DNA from: Flexivirga meconopsidis
GTDB lineage: Bacteria; Actinomycetota; Actinomycetes; Actinomycetales; Dermatophilaceae
DNA length: 64,000 bases
Reading direction: 5' to 3'
NCBI RefSeq assembly: GCF_026162425.1
Contig: NZ_JAOBQJ010000002.1
Coordinates: forward strand, 868,001 to 932,000
The notes below the pieces were generated by a model, which was not told where the DNA came from, did no database searches, and saw only the letters and a program-made list of their open reading frames with translations. Positions 36,859 to 45,246 of the stretch are shown here, piece after piece; positions within the stretch are counted from its first letter, which is position 1, and each line of letters begins with the position of its first letter. A program made the position numbers and the translations under genes.

Positions 36859-38079
36859 GTGAGTGCTGAACTCTTCATCCTCATCCTGCTGATCGTCACG
36901 GCGGTGGGGTTCGACTTCACCAACGGCTTCCATGACACCGGCAACGCGATGGCGACCTCGATCGCGACCGGGGCCCTGAAGCCCAAGGTCGCGGTGGCCC
37001 TGTCGGCCGTGCTCAACCTGATCGGCGGCTTTCTCTCGGTCGAAGTCGCGGTTACCGTCACCACGTCGGTGCTGAAGATTCAGAACAAGTCCGGCAGCCT
37101 GATCGACGGACTCGACGCCGAGAAGGCGATGTTCATCATCTTTGCCGGGCTCATCGGCGGCATCCTGTGGAACCTGCTGACCTGGTTGTTCGGCCTGCCG
37201 AGCAGCTCCTCGCACGCACTCTTCGGCGGCCTCATCGGCGCCGGACTGGCCGCGATCGGATCGAGCGGCATCAACTGGGACGGCCTCGTGGTCAAGGTGA
37301 TCATCCCCGCACTGCTCTCCCCGATCATCGCCGGCGGCGTCGCGGCGGTCGGCACGTTCCTGGTCTACGCGGTCACCAAGAACGTCCGAAAGAAGAAGAA
37401 GGACCACGGTTTTCGCTGGGGCCAGGTCGCGACTGCGTCGCTCGTATCGCTCGCGCACGGCACCGGTGACGCCCAGAAGACGATGGGCGTGATCGCCCTC
37501 GCGCTGATCGCCCACGGCACGCTGAGCGACGCCGAGATCGAGCAGAACGGCCTGCCGGTCTGGATCATCGTGCTGTGCGCCGGCGCGATTGCACTCGGCA
37601 CCTACATCGGCGGCTGGCGCGTCATCCGCACCCTCGGCAAGGGCCTGGTCGAGATCGAGGCGCCGCAGGGTATGGCGGCCGAAGCCTCGTCGGCGGCGAT
37701 CATCCTCACCTCCAGCAACCTCGGTATGGCGCTGTCGACCACCCACGTGGCCACCGGCTCGATCATGGGCAGCGGCGTCGGCAAGCCGGGTGCGAAGGTC
37801 CGTTGGGCGGTCGCCGGGCGAATGGCGGCGGGCTGGGTCATCACGCTGCCGTGCGCGGCCATCGGCGGCGCGGTCACCTACTTCATCGGCCACCTCGTCG
37901 GCGGCGCCGCCGGCGCGGTGGTCATCTTCCTGCTGCTGGTGGCGCTCGCCGGCTACATCTACCACCGCGCCCAGCAGCAGAAGGTCAACGCCGACAACGT
38001 CAACGCCGAGTGGGACGAGGACTCCAACAGCGTGGTGCCGGCGGACAAGTCCACCAAGCCGAAGGTGCCGGTCGCCTGA
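36859..38079 (+). CDS. Inorganic phosphate transporter (Pit family)
   Basis: A 406-residue transporter with about ten membrane helices and the two inverted Pit signatures: FDFTNGFHDTGNAMATSIAT near the N-terminus and LVSLAHGTGDAQKTMGVIAL in the second half. It takes up phosphate as a metal-phosphate complex driven by the proton gradient. GTG 36859 is the most likely start, with CATACT 8 bases upstream, which would make it leaderless; a TTG at 36820 would add a non-hydrophobic 13 residues. The C-terminal tail is charged. Confidence 0.9.
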   Translation: MSAELFILILLIVTAVGFDFTNGFHDTGNAMATSIATGALKPKVAVALSAVLNLIGGFLSVEVAVTVTTSVLKIQNKSGSLIDGLDAEKAMFIIFAGLIGGILWNLLTWLFGLPSSSSHALFGGLIGAGLAAIGSSGINWDGLVVKVIIPALLSPIIAGGVAAVGTFLVYAVTKNVRKKKKDHGFRWGQVATASLVSLAHGTGDAQKTMGVIALALIAHGTLSDAEIEQNGLPVWIIVLCAGAIALGTYIGGWRVIRTLGKGLVEIEAPQGMAAEASSAAIILTSSNLGMALSTTHVATGSIMGSGVGKPGAKVRWAVAGRMAAGWVITLPCAAIGGAVTYFIGHLVGGAAGAVVIFLLLVALAGYIYHRAQQQKVNADNVNAEWDEDSNSVVPADKSTKPKVPVA

Positions 38080-38110
38080 AAGGGCGCCCCGTCATACGGA
38101 AAGAGGAAGC

Positions 38111-38392
38111 ATGGACATCGACTGGGCGACCATCGCCGACGGCACCGGCAAGGTGATCGTGGCCGGCCTGCTCTTCGGCGCCGGACTGCCGTTGCTCTTC
38201 TCGCTCGGCATCCGCCTGTGGGACATCGGCTCCGGCGGTGAGCACGCCGACGGCACGGTGACCGCGGGCAAGCCCGCCGCGCTGTACGCCGCGTACGCGG
38301 TCTTCGCGGTCGTGGCCGCGGCGATCGTGATCGGCGTGCTCTACATCACCCAGAAGAGCATCGACCACTACCTCGGCATCCAGCTCTTCTGA
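38111..38392 (+). CDS. Small two-helix membrane protein, Pit-linked
   Basis: A 93-residue protein with two membrane helices (about 13-38 and 60-84) around a polar loop containing GGEHADGTVTAG. GAGGAAGC precedes the ATG. It lies 31 bp after the phosphate transporter and overlaps the DUF3349 gene (TGATG). I recognise similar small proteins behind actinobacterial pit genes but know no function. Confidence 0.75.
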   Translation: MDIDWATIADGTGKVIVAGLLFGAGLPLLFSLGIRLWDIGSGGEHADGTVTAGKPAALYAAYAVFAVVAAAIVIGVLYITQKSIDHYLGIQLF

Positions 38393-39030
38393 TGACGGTC
38401 AACCCACTCATCTCGGTCGTCGACTGGCTGCGCAAGGGCTACCCGGAAGGCATTCCGCCCAAAGACTTTCCGCCGTTGCTGGCGCTGCTGCAGCGGTCGC
38501 TGAGCCCGGAAGAGGTGCAGGCGGTCTGCGCGCAGGTCATCGCCGATAACCCGGACGGCGCGATCGCCCGGGAGCACGTCGCGAGTGCGGTGCAGCAGAT
38601 CAAGGACGCACCGCCGAGCGACGAGGAGATCAACGAGATCGCGTCGCGGCTGGCCGCGGTCGGCTGGCCCCTGTCGATCCCGGACGAGCAAGAGGACGAC
38701 CCGAGCGGCTCCGGCTGGCCACCGGTCTTCCAGCGCATCCTCGGATGGTTGCGTGCGGGTTACCCGGACGGCGTCCCACCGACCGACTTCCCGCCGATCC
38801 TTGCGCTGCTGCAACGCCGGCTGACCAAGGACGAGGTCAAGCAGGTCGCCCGCGAACTCATCGCCGGGGAGAAGGCCGGTGGCGCCGGCGTCGACGGTGC
38901 CGACAAGACGCCGATCTCAGAGGAAGACGCGCAGGCGCTGATCCAGCAGGTGGCCGGAGTCGCGCCGAGCGAGGACGATCTGGACCGGGTGCGCGCCCGA
39001 CTCGCCAAGAAGGGCTGGCCGCTGGTTTAG
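38392..39030 (+). CDS. Tandem DUF3349 protein
   Basis: A 212-residue soluble protein made of two copies of the DUF3349 domain: VVDWLRKGYPEGIPPKDFPPLLALLQRSLS at about 9-38 and ILGWLRAGYPDGVPPTDFPPILALLQRRLT at about 117-146, each followed by a helical second half ending in GWPL. Mycobacterial relatives have a single copy. The fold is a small helical bundle of unknown role. It overlaps the preceding membrane-protein gene. Confidence 0.85.
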   Translation: MTVNPLISVVDWLRKGYPEGIPPKDFPPLLALLQRSLSPEEVQAVCAQVIADNPDGAIAREHVASAVQQIKDAPPSDEEINEIASRLAAVGWPLSIPDEQEDDPSGSGWPPVFQRILGWLRAGYPDGVPPTDFPPILALLQRRLTKDEVKQVARELIAGEKAGGAGVDGADKTPISEEDAQALIQQVAGVAPSEDDLDRVRARLAKKGWPLV

Positions 39031-39043
39031 TGCCTCGGGGCCG

Positions 39044-39049
39044 TAGGTT
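39044..39049 (+). promoter_or_regulatory. Candidate -10 element (TAGGTT) of hisN
   Basis: TAGGTT ends 8 bases before the ATG at 39058, with no ribosome binding site between. The hexamer lies between the DUF3349 stop and hisN. Confidence 0.4.
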
Positions 39050-39057
39050 CTTGGGTT

Positions 39058-39840
39058 ATGCCGACGTATGACGATGACCTGCGCCTCGCCCACGTGCTGG
39101 CCGATGCCGTGGAGCCGATCACGATGGACCGGTTCCGGGCCGAAGACCTGCAGGTCAGCGCCAAGCCCGACCTCACGCCGGTGACCGATGCCGACGTTGC
39201 CGTCGAAGAGACGATTCGATCGCAACTGCGGCGTAGCCGCCCGCGGGACGCGATGCTCGGCGAGGAACAGGGCCTGCAGGGCAGCGGCCCGCGCCAGTGG
39301 GTAGTCGACCCGATCGACGGCACCAAGAACTTCGTGCGCGGAGTGCCGGTGTGGGCGACGCTGATCGCCCTGGTCGACGACGGTGTGCCGGTCGTCGGTC
39401 TGGTCGCCGCGCCAGCCTTGGGACGTCGTTGGTGGGCCGGAATCGGCACCGGCGCGTGGAGCGGCCGGTCGTTGTCGGGTGCCAAACGTATTGCGGTCTC
39501 TGGGGTTTCGAAGCTGTCGGATGCCTCGGCCTCGATCGCGGGGTGGTCGACGTGGGGCGAGCTCGGCCGCCGGGCGGCACTCGTGGAGTTGCTCGACGAG
39601 TGCTGGCGAGTGCGCGGCTACGGCGACTTCTGGGGGCACATGCTGGTCGCCGAGGGGGCGGTCGACTTCGCGCCGGAGCCGGAGCTCGAGCTCTACGACA
39701 TGGCCGCGCTCGCGCCGATCGTCACCGAAGCCGGCGGCCGGTTCACCGGCCTGGACGGGGCGGACGGCCCCTGGAGCGGCAACGCGCTGTCCAGCAACGG
39801 ACTGCTGCACGACCAAGTGCTCGCGCGGCTGGGTGGCTGA
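39058..39840 (+). CDS. hisN: Histidinol-phosphatase, inositol monophosphatase family (HisN)
   Basis: A 260-residue enzyme of the IMPase superfamily. The metal site is shown by LGEEQGLQG (Glu) and VVDPIDGTKNFVRGVPVWAT (Asp-x-Asp); YGDFWGHMLVAEGAVDF is typical of the actinobacterial HisN that dephosphorylates histidinol-phosphate in histidine synthesis. IMPase-type side activity cannot be excluded. The message is probably leaderless. A long tandem repeat follows. Confidence 0.85.
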   Translation: MPTYDDDLRLAHVLADAVEPITMDRFRAEDLQVSAKPDLTPVTDADVAVEETIRSQLRRSRPRDAMLGEEQGLQGSGPRQWVVDPIDGTKNFVRGVPVWATLIALVDDGVPVVGLVAAPALGRRWWAGIGTGAWSGRSLSGAKRIAVSGVSKLSDASASIAGWSTWGELGRRAALVELLDECWRVRGYGDFWGHMLVAEGAVDFAPEPELELYDMAALAPIVTEAGGRFTGLDGADGPWSGNALSSNGLLHDQVLARLGG

Positions 39841-40320
39841 GGCGCGCGCAGGCCCGGGCGGCCGGGGGGGCGGCGGCGCGGCGGCGGCGCGGCGGCGTGC
39901 ACAAGGCGCAACCGTTTCGAGTTATGCACACCAACCCGCCGCAACCCGCGCACAAACCGCAACCGTTTCGACTTATGCACGCCAACCCGCCGCACCCCGC
40001 GCACAAACCGCAACCGTTTCGACTTATGCACACCAACCCGCCGCACCCCGCGCACAAACCGCAACCGTTTCGACTTATGCACACCAACCCGCCGCACCCC
40101 GCGCACAAACCGCAACCGTTTCGACTTATGCACACCAACCCGACGCAACCCGCAACCGTTTCGAGTTATGCACGCGATCCCCCGAAACCCTCCCCGCACC
40201 CCATTCCCGGGACGACTTCGATTTCGAAACACCTGCGTGGCACACTGGCCGGAGCGTCCCAGCGCGGGGTCGGAAGCGCCCCGCCGCGGCGTCCCACCGC
40301 ATGTTTCGAAGGAGCCAGCC
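39841..40320. other. Repeat-filled intergenic region, 480 bp, before gabT
   Basis: The first 55 bases are a G/C-only-like stretch built from CGGCGG and GCGGCG steps. The 51-bp tandem repeat occupies 39897-40174. The remaining 145 bases carry TTTCGAAA twice (once as TTTCGAAG) and the GAAGGAGCC ribosome binding site of gabT. Because 51 is a multiple of three, every frame is open across the repeats; I do not regard any as a gene. Confidence 0.7.
39897..40174. repeat. 51-bp tandem repeat array with ACCGTTTCGACTTATGCAC core
   Basis: The core ACCGTTTCGA occurs at 39911, 39962, 40013, 40064, 40115 and 40155: four exact 51-bp steps and one of 40 bp. Units read CGCACAAACCGCAACCGTTT, CGACTTATGCACACCAACCC, GCCGCACCCCG, with single-base variants. 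The two outer cores have GAGTTATGCAC instead of GACTTATGCAC. It is the same element as at 32504-32594. Confidence 0.95.
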
Positions 40321-41661
40321 ATGACGGTCACGTCCACCGAGATCCCCCAGCGCCGTGAGCTGAAGACGGCGCTGCCGGGCCCGAAGTCGCAGGAGCTCGC
40401 CGCGCGCCGCTCGTCGGTGGTCGCCGGTGGCGTCTCCTCCACGCTGCCGGTCTATGTCGCCCGCGCCGGTGGCGGTGTGGTCGAGGACGTCGACGGCAAC
40501 ACGCTGATCGACCTCGGCTCCGGCATCGCGGTGACGACGGTCGGCAACTCCGCACCGCGCGTGGTCGACCAGGTGAGCGACCAGGTCGCCGACTTCACCC
40601 ACACCTGCTTCATGATCAGCCCCTACGAGGAGTACGTCGCGGTCGCCGAGAAGCTCGCCGAACTGACGCCGGGCGACCACGCCAAGAAGTCGGCGTTGTT
40701 CAACTCCGGTGCCGAGGCGGTCGAGAACGCCGTCAAGATCGCGCGCTACGCCACCGGCCGGCAGGCGGTCGTCGCGGTCGACCACGCCTACCACGGCCGC
40801 ACCAACCTCACGATGGCGCTGACCGCGAAGGCGATGCCCTACAAGAAGGGCTTCGGGCCGTTCGCGTCCGACATCTACCGGGTGCCCACGTCATACCCGT
40901 TCCGTGACCCGGAGGGCATGACGGGCGAGCAGGCCGCGCAGCGTGCCATCACCATGGCGGAGAAGGCCGTCGGTGCCGACCAGATCGCGGCGTTCATCAT
41001 GGAGCCGATCCAGGGCGAGGGCGGCTTCATCGTGCCGGCGCCGGGTTTCCTTGCCGCTATTGCCGATTGGTGCAAGGCCAATGGCATCGTCTTCATCGCC
41101 GACGAGGTGCAGAGTGGCTTCGCACGCACCGGCGAGTGGTTCGCGGTCGATCACGAGGGCGTGGTGCCCGACCTGGTCACCACCGCCAAGGGCATCGCCG
41201 GTGGCCTGCCGCTCGCCGCGGTGACCGGTCGCGCCGAGCTGATGGACGCCGTGCACCCGGGCGGACTCGGTGGCACGTATGGCGGCAACCCGGTCGCCTG
41301 CGCCGCAGCGCTCGGTGCGATCGACACGATGGAGCAGGACGGTCTGCTTGGCCGCGCTGCCGAGATCGAGCGGGTCGCGACCGCCAAGCTGCGCGAGCTG
41401 CAGGCGAAAACCCCTGCCATCGGTGACATTCGGGGCCGCGGCGGCATGCTGGCGATCGAGATCGTGCAGCCGGGCACCAAGGATCCGGACGCCGAGCTGA
41501 CGGCAGCCGTCGCCAAGCGCTGCCACGAGCAGGGCGTGATCATCCTGACCTGCGGCACGTTCGGCAACGTCATCCGCCTCCTGCCGCCGCTGGTGATCAG
41601 CGACGAGCTGCTGGTCGAGGGGCTGCAGGTGCTGGGCGACGCATTCGCCGAGCTCGGCTGA
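40321..41661 (+). CDS. gabT: 4-aminobutyrate aminotransferase
   Basis: A 446-residue class III PLP-dependent aminotransferase. It moves the amino group of GABA to 2-oxoglutarate, giving succinate semialdehyde. NSGAEAVENAVKIARYATG, FIMEPIQGEGGF, FIADEVQSGFARTG and the PLP lysine in TTAKGIAGGLPLAA are all intact. GAAGGAGCC precedes the ATG. The last 65 bases overlap the 3' end of a convergent MFS gene. Acetylornithine-type activity is an alternative, but the length and motifs favour GabT. Confidence 0.88.
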   Translation: MTVTSTEIPQRRELKTALPGPKSQELAARRSSVVAGGVSSTLPVYVARAGGGVVEDVDGNTLIDLGSGIAVTTVGNSAPRVVDQVSDQVADFTHTCFMISPYEEYVAVAEKLAELTPGDHAKKSALFNSGAEAVENAVKIARYATGRQAVVAVDHAYHGRTNLTMALTAKAMPYKKGFGPFASDIYRVPTSYPFRDPEGMTGEQAAQRAITMAEKAVGADQIAAFIMEPIQGEGGFIVPAPGFLAAIADWCKANGIVFIADEVQSGFARTGEWFAVDHEGVVPDLVTTAKGIAGGLPLAAVTGRAELMDAVHPGGLGGTYGGNPVACAAALGAIDTMEQDGLLGRAAEIERVATAKLRELQAKTPAIGDIRGRGGMLAIEIVQPGTKDPDAELTAAVAKRCHEQGVIILTCGTFGNVIRLLPPLVISDELLVEGLQVLGDAFAELG

Positions 41662-42904
41662 CCTTTACCCGCGGCACCGGGCGAGCGTGCTGGCTCTGGC
41701 GACCGAACTCGCGAAAGCTCCTGCGCCACAACGGCATCAGCGACACCGCGAAGTAGGCGACGCCGGTCGTGAGCACCGCCGCCCGGAGCCCGACGGCACT
41801 CACCAGCACCCCGCCGAGCAATCCGCCGAAAGGGATCAGCGACCAGCACAACGAGGTGCTGAGCGCGCTCACCCGACCCACGAGAGGCGCCGGGATCCGC
41901 TCGAAGATCACCGCACCGAGCACGGGATTGCAGAAGCCGGAAAGGAATCCGCCGACCGTCAGGACGACGGTCATCACCCACACGGGCAGGTCGAACGCGA
42001 ACAGCGCGAAGCGCGGCAGACCCACCACGAGAAATCCGGCGAGGTAGACCGGCAGCCGCGGCAGCCGTTCCCCCAGCGCCGCTGCCGTCAGCGAGCCGAG
42101 GATCGAAGGTCCGGAGAGCGCGGCGAGCACCAGGCCGACGACTCCAGCACCGCGCCCGGTGTCGTGGGCCCAGACCGGCAGCAGGAGAGCGCTCCACGCC
42201 TGGTCCAGCAGGTTGGTCAGCGACACCATGATGGTGATGCCGACGAGCACCGAATCACCGCGCAGAAACTGCCACCCAGCGCGCAGGTCGACGAGGTATG
42301 ACGACCGGGCGTCCCGACCGTCAGCGGACGGGTCCGATTGCGGCACAAGCAGGCCGATGCAGGTCGCGGCGACGGCGAAGGTGAACGCGTTGATGAGCAA
42401 CGCCTGTGGTGCACCGACGAACGCCACGACCGCTCCCGCGGCTGCCGCACCGACGGTGCCGCCGAGCCGCTCGATCGCTCCGGAGATCCCGGTCACTCGC
42501 TCCAACGGCAACCCGGCCGCGTTCGCGACCGCGGGCACCAGCGCCTGTTTGGCACCGTCCGACGGCCCGCGCACCAGACCCATGAGCACGGCGATCGGCA
42601 CCAGAACCGCCAGGTGCAGCCAGCCCAGCCAGTGCAGCACCGGCACCAGCGCCACGATCGGCACGCTGCACGAGTCTGCAGTGACCGCAACGCGTTTGGC
42701 GCCGACGCGATCGACGACCGGACCACCGAGCGCCTTGGCCGCGACATACGGCAGCATCTCCGCGAAGCCGACGATGCCGGTCCAAGCCACTGAGCCGGTC
42801 GTGGTCAGCACGAGCCACGGCACCGCGATCTGCGCGAGCCGGGTGCCCGAGACCGAGAAGGTCTCGGCGACTGCCAGTCCGACGAACGGCTTGCGGCTGC
42901 TCAT
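41597..42904 (-). CDS. MFS transporter (multidrug efflux-like)
   Basis: A 435-residue major-facilitator protein with about 12 helices, of the macrolide/drug-efflux type (PYVAAKALGGPVVDRVGAKR in loop 2-3; LMGLVRGPSDGAKQALVP). Its ATG overlaps the stop of the upstream winged-helix regulator gene (ATGA), so the regulator probably controls the pump. The basic, Pro/Arg-rich C-terminal tail is encoded within the antisense of gabT and may be a read-on extension. Substrate unknown. Confidence 0.8.
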   Translation of the reverse strand: MSSRKPFVGLAVAETFSVSGTRLAQIAVPWLVLTTTGSVAWTGIVGFAEMLPYVAAKALGGPVVDRVGAKRVAVTADSCSVPIVALVPVLHWLGWLHLAVLVPIAVLMGLVRGPSDGAKQALVPAVANAAGLPLERVTGISGAIERLGGTVGAAAAGAVVAFVGAPQALLINAFTFAVAATCIGLLVPQSDPSADGRDARSSYLVDLRAGWQFLRGDSVLVGITIMVSLTNLLDQAWSALLLPVWAHDTGRGAGVVGLVLAALSGPSILGSLTAAALGERLPRLPVYLAGFLVVGLPRFALFAFDLPVWVMTVVLTVGGFLSGFCNPVLGAVIFERIPAPLVGRVSALSTSLCWSLIPFGGLLGGVLVSAVGLRAAVLTTGVAYFAVSLMPLWRRSFREFGRQSQHARPVPRVKVSRARRMRRPAPAAPRPAARR

Positions 42905-43521
42905 GATTCGTCGTCGTCAGGGTGCACCAAGGTGCCCGGCCGCGGGAAGGCGTGAAACTGGAAGGTCACCAGCGCTGCGTCGTCGGTCTCAGCATCCTGC
43001 GCGGTGCCTTCGGCGAGGACCTGGTGCACCGCGTCCTTGATCCGGCGGACCTGATCCGGCGTGAGCCGCGCGTTCCAGTCACTCGCCTCGACCAGGTCCT
43101 GCCACTGGCGCGGCAACTCCTCGACCTCGGCTGCGGCCCGCTCGATGTCCTGGGAGGCAGACCGTGCGACGAGCGCGTGGTAGCTGCCCAGCACCGCCCG
43201 CTCCTCCGGATCGTCCACCGCCGACGGTTCGGTGTTGGTGGTCCGGTGTGCCGCCTTCCACCAACGGTCGCGCTTGCTGCCCCGCGAGTCGTCGTCGGTG
43301 ATCAGGCCGGCCTCGGCGAGTTGCCGCAGGTGGTAGCTGGTCGCACCGGAGTTGACGCCGAGGCGCTGCGCGAGCTGCGACGCGGTCGCCGGCCCGTCGA
43401 TGCGCAGCATGCCGAGCATGCGCAACCGCACCGGGTGGGCGAGCGCCTTGAGCTGCCCGAGATCAGGCTCGACACGGGCGCTCCGGGTCGGCGGGTTCGC
43501 ATCGGGCGAGCGGTTCGTCAT
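42901..43521 (-). CDS. ArsR-like winged-helix transcriptional regulator
   Basis: A 206-residue protein with an N-terminal winged helix: LGQLKALAHPVRLRMLGML, then ATASQLAQRLGVNSGATSYHLRQL as helix-turn-helix and a DDSRGSKRDRWWKAA wing. The C-terminal half is a longer helical region than in simple ArsR proteins. It is translationally coupled to the MFS gene. A TTGCAA-N17-TAACCT promoter with the -10 six bases before the ATG is overlain by a 44-bp dyad, the likely autoregulatory operator. Confidence 0.85.
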   Translation of the reverse strand: MTNRSPDANPPTRSARVEPDLGQLKALAHPVRLRMLGMLRIDGPATASQLAQRLGVNSGATSYHLRQLAEAGLITDDDSRGSKRDRWWKAAHRTTNTEPSAVDDPEERAVLGSYHALVARSASQDIERAAAEVEELPRQWQDLVEASDWNARLTPDQVRRIKDAVHQVLAEGTAQDAETDDAALVTFQFHAFPRPGTLVHPDDDES

Positions 43522-43527
43522 ACCCGC

Positions 43528-43556
43528 AGGTTAGGACTGCAAAGAGGTGTTTGCAA
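43528..43556 (-). promoter_or_regulatory. Promoter TTGCAA-N17-TAACCT of the regulator-MFS operon
   Basis: On the minus strand TTGCAA (43556-43551) and TAACCT (43533-43528) are separated by exactly 17 bases; six more bases lead to the ATG at 43521. Leaderless architecture. Confidence 0.65.
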
Positions 43557-43575
43557 ACATTTCTTCGCAGTCCTA
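43532..43575. promoter_or_regulatory. 44-bp imperfect dyad, candidate operator
   Basis: TAGGACTGC (43532-43540) and GCAGTCCTA (43567-43575) are inverted copies, and the core GTTTGCAAAC (43549-43558) shares the same axis at 43553.5. About 38 of 44 positions are symmetric. It covers the -35 and touches the -10 of the regulator-MFS promoter, and also lies 18 bp beyond the 3' end of the MHS transporter gene. Confidence 0.65.
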
Positions 43576-43593
43576 CCGGTGGACGCGTACGCC

Positions 43594-45063
43594 CTACGCC
43601 GTGGCGGGGCCGTCCTTTGGACCCTTGCCGGGCCGCTTCGGCAACCGCTTGCGCAGGGCGCGGACGATCTCCTTGGCCTCTTCCTTGGTCGCGGCCGCGG
43701 GCGGCGAGCCCCACATCTTGCGACCGTTGGGCTCGGCGAGGAAGGCCACCGAGACGATGCCGATCAGACCGGCGGCGACCAGGTAGTAGCCCGGCCAGTT
43801 GAGATCTCCCGTCGCGCTGACGAGTGCACCGACGACGACCGACGTCGTACCGGCGAACAGTGAGATCGACACGTTGAAGGCGATCGACAGGGCGCCACCG
43901 CGCACCTGCGTCGGGAAGAGCGTGGGCAGTGTCGACGGCATGGTCGAGGAGAAGCAGATCAGCAGCAGCGCCATGATCAGCAGTCCGGCGAAGACACCGA
44001 CGGTCGTCTGCGAGCGCACCAGCGCGATCATCGGCAGGCCGAGCACGACCAGTCCGATCGCGCCAACCCAGCAGACCGGCTTGCGGCCGACCTTGTCCGA
44101 GAGCATGCCGAGGAACGGAATCGTGAGCAATGCCAACGCCATCACCACGATCTGGATCACCTGCGACGTCGACGAGGAGACCGCGCCGTCATCCGGCAAG
44201 GTGTCGGTCACGTAGGTCGGCATGTATGACGTGAGCATGTAGTTGGTGACGTTCCAGACCAGCACCAGGCCCATGCAGACCAGCATGAACGGCCACAGCT
44301 GCAGGATCTTGCGCAGCTCTCCGCCGGTCTTGTTCTCCTTCTCCCGCTGCTCGGACTCCTTCTCCAGCGCGAGGTATGCCGGGGTGTCCGCGAGCTTGGT
44401 GCGCAGGTAGACGCCGACCAGCCCCAACGGCAGGCCGATGAAGAACGGGATCCGCCAGCCCCACGACACCAGCTGGTCGTGGGTGAGGACGGCGTCCGCG
44501 ACCGTCACCATGATCGCGCCGAACAGGTAGCCGGTGAACGTGCCGAACTCCAGCCAGCTGCCCCAGAAGCCGCGCTTGCGGTCGGGCGCGTACTCGGCGA
44601 TGAACGTCATCGCGTTGCCGTACTCACCACCGGTGGAGAAGCCCTGCACGAGCCGCGCGACCAACAACAGCAACGGCGCGAAGATCCCGATCGAGCTCTC
44701 GCTCGGGATGCATCCGATCGCGAACGTGCCGAGCGCCATCAGCACCATCGTGATCGCCAGCACCTTGTTGCGGCCGATCCGGTCGGCCAGCGGCCCGAAG
44801 AACATGCCGCCGAAGGGACGCACCAGGAACGCCACCGCGAAGAGACCGAAGGTCGCGATCGTGCCCGCCGCGTCGCTGAGGCCGTCGAAGAAGACCTCCT
44901 TGATCGTCGGCTCGAAGTAGGCGTAGACGCCGAAGTCGTACCACTCGGTGACGTTGCCGACGGCAGCCGCACCGATCGCCCGTCGGATGACGCCGGGTTC
45001 GGTCACGACGACGTCGCTGACGGCGTAGTCCTGAGGTTCCTCGAGTGGTTCGAGAGTCTGCAC
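43594..45063 (-). CDS. MFS metabolite:H+ symporter (MHS family, ProP/KgtP-like)
   Basis: A 489-residue transporter with 12 helices. VGNVTEWYDFGVYAYF in TM1, FLVRPFGGMFFGPLADRIGRNK in loop 2-3 and LVQGFSTGGEYGNAMTFIAE are signatures of the MHS family, which imports solutes such as proline/betaine, 2-oxoglutarate, citrate or shikimate with protons. GTG 45063 is chosen over a longer frame because AAGGAG lies ten bases upstream and the family begins about 20 residues before TM1. Substrate unknown. Confidence 0.85.
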   Translation of the reverse strand: MQTLEPLEEPQDYAVSDVVVTEPGVIRRAIGAAAVGNVTEWYDFGVYAYFEPTIKEVFFDGLSDAAGTIATFGLFAVAFLVRPFGGMFFGPLADRIGRNKVLAITMVLMALGTFAIGCIPSESSIGIFAPLLLLVARLVQGFSTGGEYGNAMTFIAEYAPDRKRGFWGSWLEFGTFTGYLFGAIMVTVADAVLTHDQLVSWGWRIPFFIGLPLGLVGVYLRTKLADTPAYLALEKESEQREKENKTGGELRKILQLWPFMLVCMGLVLVWNVTNYMLTSYMPTYVTDTLPDDGAVSSSTSQVIQIVVMALALLTIPFLGMLSDKVGRKPVCWVGAIGLVVLGLPMIALVRSQTTVGVFAGLLIMALLLICFSSTMPSTLPTLFPTQVRGGALSIAFNVSISLFAGTTSVVVGALVSATGDLNWPGYYLVAAGLIGIVSVAFLAEPNGRKMWGSPPAAATKEEAKEIVRALRKRLPKRPGKGPKDGPATA

Positions 45064-45246
45064 TCCGGGGGTGCTCCTTGGCGCTAGTACGTCGAAAATG
45101 GGCCACACGACGTTTTCAAGTACGACCTCCAGCGTCAAACCGAGACGGCCCGCGCGACACCTCCATAGGCCGTCGAAGCGGTCCGGAACCCGCGTCATAC
45201 CGGGCGATTTTTGCTCGCGGCATGGAACCGGTCACACTTGCCTGCG

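Noticed and set aside
39897-40174. CRISPR-like or protein-coding interpretation of the tandem array
   Set aside because: Repeats are contiguous and nearly identical over the full 51 bp, leaving no unique spacers; the 17-residue translation has no start, ribosome binding site or homologue that I know.
39297-40358. Long reading frame running through hisN antiphase and the 51-bp repeats
   Set aside because: It is open only because hisN is GC-rich in the shifted frame and the 51-bp unit is a multiple of three without stops in any frame. It lacks a start site and recognisable domains.
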